21,343 nt of DNA from Flavobacteriia bacterium (GTDB taxonomy: Bacteria; Bacteroidota; Bacteroidia; Flavobacteriales_D; Crocinitomicaceae). A program made the position numbers and the translations under genes. The notes beneath the pieces were generated by a model. It saw only the letters and a program-made list of their open reading frames with translations, had not been told where the DNA came from and did no database searches. The stretch lies in contig RFQF01000013.1 of NCBI GenBank assembly GCA_009925805.1, positions 1 to 21,343 of the forward strand, read 5' to 3'. Below, one piece after another: positions 1 through 6,855 of the stretch (within the stretch, counting starts at the first letter, position 1; every line of letters begins with the position of its first letter).

Positions 1-137
1 TTATCGCCAAAAGTTTGCCCATTAATTACCTGCACATAAAAAGCGGTTGCAAATATTCCGTTAATGGCAAGTAAAATTAACCATATCCACCATTGAGTAA
101 AACGTTGCTTTTCGTAAAATAAAGAATTTTTTTGCAT
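1..137 (-). CDS. small membrane protein, partial (C-terminus beyond window edge)
   Basis: The ATG is at 137-135 and the reading frame stays open to the window edge, giving about 45 residues. The protein begins MQKNSLFYEKQRFTQWW, then a hydrophobic stretch (about residues 16-36) that looks like one membrane segment, then VINGQTFGDK. The start follows the stop codon of the upstream carboxylase gene after one base (TAA-T-ATG), so the two are almost certainly cotranscribed and translationally coupled. The aromatic EKQRFxQWW start resembles small uncharacterised Bacteroidota membrane proteins (possibly of the DUF6141 type, from memory only). No function can be assigned. What is visible is only the N-terminal membrane anchor. 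Confidence 0.6.
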   Translation of the reverse strand, partial: MQKNSLFYEKQRFTQWWIWLILLAINGIFATAFYVQVINGQTFGD

Positions 138-138
138 A

Positions 139-1782
139 TTATACCTGTATAACCCCCAGATTAAACTTCTTTTCGATCGGAGCATGATTAGCAGCTTCAA
201 TTCCCATAGATATCCAGGTACGGGTTTCTAATGGATCAATAATAGCGTCTGTCCATAAGCGCGCAGCTGCATAATATGGAGAGACCTGAGCGTCATAACG
301 CGCTTTGATTTTATCGAATAATTCTTGTTCAACTTTTTCGTCTACAGTTTCACCTTTTGCTTTTAAGGAAGATGCTTCAATTTGCGCTAACACTTTGGCT
401 GCTTGCGTTCCGCCCATTACGGCAAGTTCAGCACTTGGCCAGGCAAAAATTAATCTTGGGTCGTAAGCTTTTCCACACATGGCATAATTTCCTGCGCCAT
501 AGGAATTTCCAATCACTACCGTGAATTTAGGAACCACGCTGTTCGACATGGCGTTCACCAATTTCGCACCGTCCTTGATGATGCCCCCTTGTTCGCTTTT
601 CGACCCCACCATAAAACCCGTTACGTCCTGTAAAAACACCAACGGAATGCCTTTTTGGTTGCAATTCATGATGAACCGTGCGGCCTTATCGGCCGAATCC
701 GAATAAATGACGCCCCCCATTTGCATTTCCCCTTTGGCCGATTTGACGATTTCCCGGTTGTTAGCCACAATCCCTACGCTCCATCCGTCGATTCGGGCAT
801 ACCCACAAAGGATGCTTTTCCCAAAACCTGCCTTGTATTCGGTAAACATAGAACCATCCACCAAGCATTTCAATAAGTCTCGGGTACTGTAGGGTTTGGA
901 ACGCTCATCCGGCATGATGCCGTACATGTTTTCGGAAGGTACCATGGGAAGTTCTGTGGCTACGCGGTCGTAACCCGCTTTTTCTGTGGCCCCAATGCGC
1001 GCCATCAAATCGCGAATGGTGCTTAAACACGAATGGTCGTCAGCCACTTTGTAATCGCAAATTCCCGATATCTCAGTTTGTGTGGTGGCTCCGCCCAAGG
1101 ATTCGTTGTCGATGCTTTCCCCGATGGCGGCTTTCACTAAGTAAGACCCAGCGAGAAAAATGGTCCCGGTTTTATCCACGATTAAGCTTTCATCGGACAT
1201 GATGGGCAAGTAAGCACCACCTGCTACACAGCTTCCCATCACCGCAGCGATTTGTACAATACCCTCGGAACTCATGATGGCGTTGTTGCGGAAAATCCGT
1301 CCAAAGTGTTCCTTGTCAGGAAAAATTTCATCCTGCATGGGTAAATAAACGCCTGCTGAGTCCACCAAATAAATGATTGGTAATCGGTTTTCCATGGCGA
1401 TTTCTTGGGCGCGCAAATTCTTTTTTCCGGTAATGGGGAACCAAGCTCCGGCCTTTACCGTGGCATCGTTAGCCACTACAATGCACTGCCTCCCGGAAAC
1501 ATAGCCAATTACAACGACCACTCCTGCGCCCGGACAACCACCGTGTTCTTTGTACATGCCATAGCCCGCAATGGCGCCTATTTCAAAGCGTTCCCGATCG
1601 GGATCAAGCAATACATCGATGCGTTCGCGCGCAGTGAGTTTCCCCTGTTCGTGCAATTTTTCAATACGTTTTTTACCGCCACCGAGGTAGATTTTCTCCA
1701 ATTCTTGCTCCAAGTTGCGGATGCGAAGCCGCATGCGGTCTTCGTTAAAATTGTACGCTAATTCGCTTTGGGAAGTGGCCAT
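139..1782 (-). CDS. acyl-CoA carboxylase carboxyltransferase (beta) subunit, methylcrotonyl-CoA-like
   Basis: A 547-residue carboxyltransferase of the biotin-dependent acyl-CoA carboxylase family. It moves the carboxyl group from carboxybiotin to an acyl-CoA such as methylcrotonyl-CoA or propionyl-CoA, in leucine or odd-chain/propionate metabolism, in the cytoplasm. Both crotonase-like halves are visible: the N-half has KLTARERID (about 48-56), DSAGVYLPMQDEIFPD (141-156) and the oxyanion-type CVAGGAYLP (185-193); the C-half has GFMVG, then GNSYGAGNYAM. The segment FPDKEHFGRIFRNNAIMS is closer to methylcrotonyl-CoA carboxylase beta than to propionyl-CoA carboxylase beta, but the substrate is an inference. 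Length is normal. No biotin carboxylase or biotin-carrier subunit lies in the window, so partners must be elsewhere. A membrane-protein gene follows after one base. Confidence 0.92.
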   Translation of the reverse strand: MATSQSELAYNFNEDRMRLRIRNLEQELEKIYLGGGKKRIEKLHEQGKLTARERIDVLLDPDRERFEIGAIAGYGMYKEHGGCPGAGVVVVIGYVSGRQCIVVANDATVKAGAWFPITGKKNLRAQEIAMENRLPIIYLVDSAGVYLPMQDEIFPDKEHFGRIFRNNAIMSSEGIVQIAAVMGSCVAGGAYLPIMSDESLIVDKTGTIFLAGSYLVKAAIGESIDNESLGGATTQTEISGICDYKVADDHSCLSTIRDLMARIGATEKAGYDRVATELPMVPSENMYGIMPDERSKPYSTRDLLKCLVDGSMFTEYKAGFGKSILCGYARIDGWSVGIVANNREIVKSAKGEMQMGGVIYSDSADKAARFIMNCNQKGIPLVFLQDVTGFMVGSKSEQGGIIKDGAKLVNAMSNSVVPKFTVVIGNSYGAGNYAMCGKAYDPRLIFAWPSAELAVMGGTQAAKVLAQIEASSLKAKGETVDEKVEQELFDKIKARYDAQVSPYYAAARLWTDAIIDPLETRTWISMGIEAANHAPIEKKFNLGVIQV

Positions 1783-1793
1783 ATTTTTTTTAA

Positions 1794-1801
1794 CAAAGAT
1801 A
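1794..1801 (-). promoter_or_regulatory. candidate -7 promoter box for the carboxylase gene
   Basis: The minus strand reads TATCTTTG, a full match to the Bacteroidota -7 consensus TAnnTTTG, 11 bases before the carboxylase ATG. No convincing -33 TTTG lies at the usual distance, so this rests on one element. Confidence 0.4.
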
Positions 1802-1805
1802 GGTA

Positions 1806-1837
1806 TTGGGTGGAAAAGATTGAATTGTTTACTTTTA
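1806..1837 (+). promoter_or_regulatory. candidate promoter for the symporter gene
   Basis: TTG at 1806-1808 and TACTTTTA at 1830-1837 (one mismatch to TAnnTTTG) are 21 bases apart, which suits a Bacteroidota promoter. The box ends only 4 bases before the ATG at 1842, so the transcript would be leaderless or nearly so. The 59-base divergent spacer leaves little room for anything else. Confidence 0.35.
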
Positions 1838-1841
1838 CCTC

Positions 1842-3224
1842 ATGTGGAATTCTTTAAAATCCTTGGCCACCATCAAGGTATATTTGATGGTTTTTGGACT
1901 GGTGTTGGCTGCTTTTACGGCACAAGCCTTTTGGCCCAATGCGCCAAAGGGACTGTTTGAGACCTTGCGATTTGGGTTAATTCTTGGTCTGTTTTTCATT
2001 GCTTTCGTGCGGAAAAAGATGGCCCTGTGGATCTTTAGTGCCATGGTGCTAGGCATCGAAGTAGGGATGGACTTTCCTGCGTTTTCGCTCGAAATGGAGC
2101 GCTTTGCTAAGATTTTCCTTCGTTTAATAAAGACTCTGGTGGCGCCCTTGATCTTTGCAACCCTCGTGGTGGGCATTGCGGGCCATAGCAACTTGAAACA
2201 GGTTGGTCGAATGGGCTTGAAGAGTATTTTATACTTCGAAATTGTGACCACGGTAGCCTTGTTCATTGGCTTATTGGCTATCAATGTAAGCCAAGCAGGG
2301 AGAGGGGTTCATGTCGAGGTGAACGATAAGGTCAAAGAGAAATCGGCAGAATTATTAGCCCAACGCACGGAACATAAAGACCATTTTGTGGAGATTTTTC
2401 CGGAGAATATCGCGAAATCGATTGCCGAAAATTCGGTACTTCAAATCGTGGTGTTCTCGGTCATTTTTGCTATTGGTTTAGGTATGGTTAAAAACGAGCA
2501 GCATAAAAGCACCATGCTTCGGATGAACGAAAGCTTGGCCGAAGTTATGTTCAAATTTACGGATATCGTCATGTATCTTGCACCGTTGGCGGTGTTTGGT
2601 GCCTTGGCATCCACCGTCGCAAAATCCGGCGTGGACGTGTTGTTGTCGCTGATGAAATTGGTGGGAACCTTGTATGCCGCGTTGGTCGTTTTCATTCTAG
2701 GGGTTTTATTGCCTATTGCATTAATTGCGAGAATTCCGGTGCGCAAATTTTTAGCGGCCGTTACGGAACCGGTTACGTTAGCTTTTGCCACGGCCAGTAG
2801 TGAAGCGGCTTTGCCCAAGGCGATGGAAAACATGGAGCGTTTTGGGGTTCCGAAACATGTTGTAGGTTTTGTCATTCCAACAGGATATAGCTTCAATTTA
2901 GATGGAACGACCTTGTATTTGTCTCTTGCCTCAGTGTTTATCGCACAGATGTCAGGCATAAATTTGAGCATTGGTGAGCAAATTTCTATTTGTTTGGTGT
3001 TGATGTTGACCAGCAAAGGGGTGGCAGGGGTTCGTGGGGCTTCTTTCGTGATTTTGGCGGGTACGGTCGCGTCCATGGGTCTCGACCCGGAAAAGGCCAG
3101 TGTGATACTGGGTATAGATGCTGTCATGGACATGGCGCGCACCTCGGTGAACGTTTTAGGGAATTGCTTAGCCACCGCGGTGATTGCACGGTCCGAAGGG
3201 GAATTGGAACATATTAAAGTATGA
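1842..3224 (+). CDS. dicarboxylate/amino acid:cation symporter (DAACS family)
   Basis: A 460-residue inner-membrane transporter of the glutamate/aspartate/C4-dicarboxylate:Na+ or H+ symporter family (GltP/DctA/GltPh fold). Family hallmarks are clear in the C-terminal half: the serine-rich hairpin tip ATASSEAALPKAM, the unwound helix motif GYSFNLDGTTLY, the second hairpin TSKGVAGVRGASFV, and DMARTSVNVLGNCLA in the last helix, where D and N residues bind substrate and cation. About eight membrane segments plus two re-entrant hairpins fit the family. A charged loop (KVKEKSAELLAQRTEHKDH) about 40% along the chain sits between membrane helices, with acidic-basic runs that look extramembrane. The exact substrate cannot be read from sequence. 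The stop overlaps the next start (ATGA). Confidence 0.93.
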   Translation: MWNSLKSLATIKVYLMVFGLVLAAFTAQAFWPNAPKGLFETLRFGLILGLFFIAFVRKKMALWIFSAMVLGIEVGMDFPAFSLEMERFAKIFLRLIKTLVAPLIFATLVVGIAGHSNLKQVGRMGLKSILYFEIVTTVALFIGLLAINVSQAGRGVHVEVNDKVKEKSAELLAQRTEHKDHFVEIFPENIAKSIAENSVLQIVVFSVIFAIGLGMVKNEQHKSTMLRMNESLAEVMFKFTDIVMYLAPLAVFGALASTVAKSGVDVLLSLMKLVGTLYAALVVFILGVLLPIALIARIPVRKFLAAVTEPVTLAFATASSEAALPKAMENMERFGVPKHVVGFVIPTGYSFNLDGTTLYLSLASVFIAQMSGINLSIGEQISICLVLMLTSKGVAGVRGASFVILAGTVASMGLDPEKASVILGIDAVMDMARTSVNVLGNCLATAVIARSEGELEHIKV

Positions 3225-4042
3225 AGAAGATAGCCATCATTTTCTCGTTGGTGTACACAGGAATGTTTGCCCAACCGTGCGTTGATCCTACCTTGGTGGA
3301 TTTAACTATGATTTGTCCAAGTATTTTCGAACCAGTTTGTGGTTGCGATAGCGTCACCTACAACAACGAATGCGAGGCGTATTATTACGGTGGAGTTACC
3401 TCTTGGACGGCAGGACCTTGTGAACCTCTAGCATTAGATACGTGCTTGGTGGTGCCGGATTCGGTAGATTTTGGTGCCTGCGCCATGGCGCTTGGTATTA
3501 TTCGGCAAAACGATTCCTGTTTTACCGTTTCTGGTTGCAGCATGATAGGAAGCAACGGAATAGATTACAGTGGGTATTTTTTCAATTCTTTGTATGCTTG
3601 TAACAACTTGTGTGCTGGCGATACGCTGATAACGTTGACGTGTATTGATACCAACATCATCGACCTGAATGTATTGTGCCCTGGGGTGATTGACCCTGTT
3701 TGTGGTTGTGATTCTACAACCTACCAAAATGCATGCATTGCGCAAAATCATTTCGGGGTAACAAGTTTCCAACCGGGCGCATGCGCCACAGCGGGTCAAC
3801 CTTGGCTTGAAGAAAGCGATGTGGTAATTTATCCCAACCCGAGCGACGGGATGGTTTATTTGATCGGAGAAAATTTAAGCGAATTAGTAGGGTACGCTGT
3901 GTATTCCTTAGATGGAAGGATCTTATTGCATTCCGATTTTAAGGGTGTTATTAACGTACAAAGTTTAATCCCAGGACACTACATGGTACGCTTGCTTTGG
4001 CATGGCGGAAAGCAGTTAGCTAAACCCTTGGTTCGGAATTAA
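3221..4042 (+). CDS. secreted Cys-rich protein with two Kazal-like domains and T9SS C-terminal sorting domain
   Basis: A 273-residue exported protein. A signal peptide ends at MFAQ (about residue 18). Two Kazal-type modules follow, at about 20-67 and 141-188, each carrying CP....(E/D)PVCGCDS.TY and a closing GVTS(W/F)..G.C. Kazal domains are known as serine-protease inhibitor folds. Between them is another Cys-rich segment (about 75-131) with DFGACAMALG and SGC, of a type often next to Kazal modules in Bacteroidota proteins. Residues 197-273 (IYPNPSDGMVYL ... GHYMVRL) form a type-A T9SS sorting domain, so the protein should be exported by T9SS and anchored at or released from the surface. The start overlaps the symporter stop (ATGA). 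Inhibitor activity is inference; the reactive-site loops are not obviously matched to a known protease. Confidence 0.85.
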   Translation: MKKIAIIFSLVYTGMFAQPCVDPTLVDLTMICPSIFEPVCGCDSVTYNNECEAYYYGGVTSWTAGPCEPLALDTCLVVPDSVDFGACAMALGIIRQNDSCFTVSGCSMIGSNGIDYSGYFFNSLYACNNLCAGDTLITLTCIDTNIIDLNVLCPGVIDPVCGCDSTTYQNACIAQNHFGVTSFQPGACATAGQPWLEESDVVIYPNPSDGMVYLIGENLSELVGYAVYSLDGRILLHSDFKGVINVQSLIPGHYMVRLLWHGGKQLAKPLVRN

Positions 4043-4067
4043 GGCTTGGATAACTTTTGGATATAAA

Positions 4068-4091
4068 AAAAGGGAGCCGAAGCTCCCTTTT
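4068..4091. terminator. bidirectional intrinsic terminator
   Basis: A GGGAGC stem (4072-4077), CGAA loop and GCTCCC (4082-4087) are flanked by A-runs on the left and T-runs on the right, so the hairpin works on both strands. It lies 25 bases after the Kazal gene stop and 19 bases after the HU stop. The T-tract is longer on the minus strand (seven T), so HU termination should be the stronger. Confidence 0.85.
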
Positions 4092-4109
4092 CGAAAAATG
4101 CAGTAAAGC

Positions 4110-4382
4110 TTAGTTTACTTTTCCGTTTAATTCAGCACCTGCTTTGAAACGAATGGATTTTTTTGCAGCGATGGTGATCACTTCTCCTGTTTTAGGATTT
4201 CTTCCGTTGCGCTCTTGGCGATCAGAAACGGAAAAAGAACCGAATCCTACCAAAGAGATACGGTCACCTGATTTCAACGCGTCGGTTGAAACTTCAACAA
4301 ATGCATCAAGGGCTCTTTTTGCATCAGCTTTGGACAAATTTGCACTTGCTGCAATCGCGTCAACTAGTTCTGCTTTGTTCAT
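4110..4382 (-). CDS. hup: HU family DNA-binding protein
   Basis: A 90-residue histone-like nucleoid protein of normal HU length. The N-terminal helices begin MNKAELVDAIA, a form typical of HU. The beta-arm region has the family signature GFGSFSVSDRQERNGRNPKTGE (about 46-67), and RNP at 61-63 supplies the proline that intercalates into DNA. It should act as a dimer that bends and compacts DNA. The gene stands alone, with its own terminator downstream and a TAnnTTTG promoter box upstream. IHF is the alternative family member, but the sequence and lack of IHF-specific extensions favour HU. Confidence 0.96.
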   Translation of the reverse strand: MNKAELVDAIAASANLSKADAKRALDAFVEVSTDALKSGDRISLVGFGSFSVSDRQERNGRNPKTGEVITIAAKKSIRFKAGAELNGKVN

Positions 4383-4420
4383 AATACTTTTTTTAAATGG
4401 TTTATAAATGTTTAACGAGA

Positions 4421-4428
4421 CAAATATA
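4421..4428 (-). promoter_or_regulatory. candidate -7 promoter box for HU
   Basis: The minus strand reads TATATTTG, a full match to TAnnTTTG, 38 bases before the HU start codon. No good -33 element is at the expected spacing (the nearest TTTC is about 25 bases away). Confidence 0.45.
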
Positions 4429-4460
4429 TCCGAATAAACGTATCGTGATTCCTGAAACCC

Positions 4461-4507
4461 TTGAAAAATAAGGGAAAATGTTGAAAAAAGGTTAGTTTTG
4501 TTGAAAA
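4461..4507 (+). repeat. three TTGAAAA direct repeats at exact 20-base spacing
   Basis: TTGAAAA begins at 4461, 4481 and 4501, so copies fall on the same face of the helix about two turns apart. They surround the candidate -7 box of the carotenoid desaturase gene and lie in the 176-base divergent spacer between HU and that gene. Possible operator half-sites, or a chance effect of A/T-rich sequence. Confidence 0.4.
4493..4500 (+). promoter_or_regulatory. candidate -7 promoter box for the carotenoid desaturase
   Basis: TAGTTTTG matches TAnnTTTG and lies 58 bases before the ATG at 4559. No clear -33 TTTG at the usual 17-23 base distance; the phased TTGAAAA copies around it may play a part. Confidence 0.4.
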
Positions 4508-4558
4508 GGTTGCCTTTTTTTGAACTGTTTACAGGGTTTTCTGTTGTTTTTAAGGTCT

Positions 4559-6031
4559 ATGCGTATCAATGCAATCGTTATTGGAAGTGGGGTGGGAGGT
4601 CTTGCTTCAGCTATTCGTCTCGCTAAATTAGGGGTTAAGGTGACGGTTTTTGAAAAGAATGCGTTCATCGGAGGTAAAGTACATACCCGTGAATTCGATG
4701 GGTATCGATACGATATGGGCCCTTCTGTCTTTACCGAACCCCATTTAGTGCAAGAGTTATTGGCCTTAGGGGTTAATCAAGATTCTTTTGCATACCACGC
4801 TTTGCCGGAGTCGTTTCGTTATTTTTATCCGGATGGTAGCCGCCATACCCTGCCTACAGGAATGGAAGCCACGCGCGATGTGTTGGTGAAGGAATTTAAC
4901 GAAGATTCTCAACGCGTGCATACGTATTTGAAGCGTTTGAAGAAAAACTACGAAGTGTTAAAGCCTGTTTTCATTGAAACCACCCTGCATCGTTTTTCGC
5001 ATCTTTTCAATAAGCGGCTGATCCCAGCTATTTTGAACATCCCCAAGTATGGGTTAATGACCACGATGGATGGATTTTCTAAACGATTTTTCAAAAATCC
5101 TAAATCGGTCCAATTAATGAATCGTTTCGCTACCTACAACGGAAGCGACCCCTATAAAACGCCCGGATTACTCAGCATTATTGGTCACCTTGAATTCAAC
5201 GAGGGTATTTATTTTCCCAAAGGTGGAATGGTCAGTATTACCCAAAGCTTGGCAGCCGCAGCCCGTTCGCTCGGTGTGGAATTTCGATTAGATACGCCGG
5301 TGCAATCCATTGACGTCAAGAATGATCGCGTGGTGGGCGTTCATACGTCCCATTCCTTTCATGCCGCCTCGATCGTGGTAAGTAATGCCGATGCTCATTT
5401 TACCTACGAGCAATTAATGCCCCATGTGAAACGCCCTTCAAAACTGTTACGTCAAGAATTATCCTCGTCTGCCGTTGTTTTTTATTGGGGGGTGAAGCAA
5501 ACGTTTGAGGAGTTAGGGGTGCATAACATTTTCTTTTCGGAAGATTACCGAAGCGAGTTTAAAGCCATTTTTGAAACGAAAACAGTGGTGGATGACCCCA
5601 CCATTTACGTGCACATCAGTTCAAAAGCCGAACCCTCCGATGCGCCAGCGGGTTGTGAAAATTGGTTCGTCATGGTGAACGCCCCCGTTCATGTGGGCCA
5701 AGACTGGACAAGCATGGTAGCTAAAATCCGAACCGACATCCTGCGTAAATTGAATCGCATGTTGGGTGTTGATGTCGGCTCATTGATTGCGACAGAATAC
5801 GTGAATGATCCGGTAAAACTGCAACAAGTGTACAACGGGAAGGGCGGATCCATTTATGGAAACAGTTCGAATTCTGCTATGGCGGCTTTCTATCGCCACC
5901 CCAACCATGCACCAGGGGTAAAAGGCTTATACTTTGCTGGGGTAACCGTCCATCCCGGGGGAGGAATCCCGTTAGCGCTCAATGGGGCGAAAATCGTGGA
6001 ACGTATGGTTAAAGAGGACTACTCCTTGTAA
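4559..6031 (+). CDS. crtD: CrtI/CrtD-family carotenoid desaturase (1-hydroxycarotenoid 3,4-desaturase-like)
   Basis: A 490-residue FAD-dependent desaturase of the phytoene-desaturase family. The Rossmann motif GSGVGGLASAIRLA begins at residue 9, followed by FEKNAFIGGKV and YDMGPSVFTEP. The C-terminal FAD motif is GLYFAGVTVHPGGGIPLAL. That VHPGGGIPL form is, from memory, typical of the CrtD group that acts on 1-hydroxylated carotenoids in flavobacteria, whereas true phytoene desaturases there read more like TGQLTVPGPGVPP. CrtD is therefore favoured over CrtI, with moderate confidence. The frame stays open 13 codons upstream to a TTG, but the ATG at 4559 places the start directly before the beta strand of the Rossmann fold and was preferred. 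No other carotenoid gene is near. The 3' end overlaps the convergent TPR gene by 13 bases. Confidence 0.75.
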   Translation: MRINAIVIGSGVGGLASAIRLAKLGVKVTVFEKNAFIGGKVHTREFDGYRYDMGPSVFTEPHLVQELLALGVNQDSFAYHALPESFRYFYPDGSRHTLPTGMEATRDVLVKEFNEDSQRVHTYLKRLKKNYEVLKPVFIETTLHRFSHLFNKRLIPAILNIPKYGLMTTMDGFSKRFFKNPKSVQLMNRFATYNGSDPYKTPGLLSIIGHLEFNEGIYFPKGGMVSITQSLAAAARSLGVEFRLDTPVQSIDVKNDRVVGVHTSHSFHAASIVVSNADAHFTYEQLMPHVKRPSKLLRQELSSSAVVFYWGVKQTFEELGVHNIFFSEDYRSEFKAIFETKTVVDDPTIYVHISSKAEPSDAPAGCENWFVMVNAPVHVGQDWTSMVAKIRTDILRKLNRMLGVDVGSLIATEYVNDPVKLQQVYNGKGGSIYGNSSNSAMAAFYRHPNHAPGVKGLYFAGVTVHPGGGIPLALNGAKIVERMVKEDYSL

Positions 6032-6855
6032 TCAGGACGAATTTTAAACGTCTTAAATCCTTTAATTATTTCAGGGTTACACGCTTTGGAACAATCGAAA
6101 TAAAGCGTCTTACTGGCGGGTTTCCCGTTGCATTGATAGGTGATTTTTACCGAAACGAGTGTTCCTTTCTGGGGTGGATCATGCGGAACATAGTTTCCTT
6201 CAGGGGAACGAAGCAACAGCAGATAACGGTCTATGTTTTCAAAACAACCTATAGGTATGGCGCGTTTAACTTTCGTGCCATATCGTTTGCTTCGGCTCAT
6301 TTTAGTGAGCTTCAATAAGGGATTTTTGAGCAATCCTTGATACGTGGTGTCCTTACATGCCAGCAGTTTATCTTGTGGGACAGGATAGCCCTTAGCAGCA
6401 GCATTTTGATAATCTACACAAGCAAATTCGTACAATCCTTTCAGTTCATAGAGGTAGGCTCGGTAATAATAGGCTTCAGGATAATTGCGTTGAATTTGAA
6501 TTGCTTGATTTAAATCGAACAGCGCCCCATCGTATTGACCTACGTATAATTTGGTTTTCCCTCGATTATACCAAACTTTCTCATAGCCTCGGCTCAAACC
6601 AATGCAGGTGGTAAAATCATCGAGGGCGGTTTCATAATCTCCCAACATATTTTTAGCCATGGCTCGATTGTACCATGCGTAAGCATCTAAGGGTTGTACT
6701 TCAATGGCTTTGGTAAAAGAAGTTACGGCATCTTGATATTTTCCTGCTTTCGCATAATCTAACCCTTGTTGATAATTGACTTCTTTAAGTGGTCCTTGAC
6801 CGTAAATCAAAACAAGGGAAAAAGAAATAGCAAGACAAGTACCAATGATTCTCAT
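6019..6855 (-). CDS. exported TPR-repeat protein
   Basis: A 278-residue protein, last gene of the five-gene export operon. The ATG at 6855 begins a signal peptide (IIGTCLAISFSLVLIYGQ) and overlaps the stop of the upstream gene as ATGA; an in-frame extension upstream would bury this signal peptide and is rejected. Four tetratricopeptide repeats of exactly 34 residues occupy about 24-57, 58-91, 92-125 and 126-159, with the usual W/Y-x-N-R ... G-x-Y-x-x-A spacing. The remaining 120 residues are basic and then contain three cysteines (YQCNG, FDCSKAC). TPR arrays are protein-binding scaffolds, so a periplasmic or outer-membrane-associated assembly role for the operon's machinery is plausible. No enzymatic motif is seen. 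Confidence 0.82.
   Translation of the reverse strand: MRIIGTCLAISFSLVLIYGQGPLKEVNYQQGLDYAKAGKYQDAVTSFTKAIEVQPLDAYAWYNRAMAKNMLGDYETALDDFTTCIGLSRGYEKVWYNRGKTKLYVGQYDGALFDLNQAIQIQRNYPEAYYYRAYLYELKGLYEFACVDYQNAAAKGYPVPQDKLLACKDTTYQGLLKNPLLKLTKMSRSKRYGTKVKRAIPIGCFENIDRYLLLLRSPEGNYVPHDPPQKGTLVSVKITYQCNGKPASKTLYFDCSKACNPEIIKGFKTFKIRPDYKE

Noticed and set aside
1405..1761. 118-codon plus-strand frame opposite the carboxylase gene
   Set aside because: Lies fully within the carboxylase coding sequence on the other strand and has no domain features.
1835..2284. 149-codon open frame on the minus strand at the start of the symporter
   Set aside because: Antisense shadow of the symporter; very basic, low-information protein with no motif.
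2441..3274. Long open frame (277 codons) on the minus strand opposite the symporter gene
   Set aside because: It mirrors codons of a strongly supported transporter, has no recognisable domain, and its composition (many T, N, K, P) is that of an antisense shadow.
3434..3799. 121-codon minus-strand frame opposite the Kazal protein
   Set aside because: The plus-strand protein has signal peptide, Kazal and sorting domains; the opposite frame has none.
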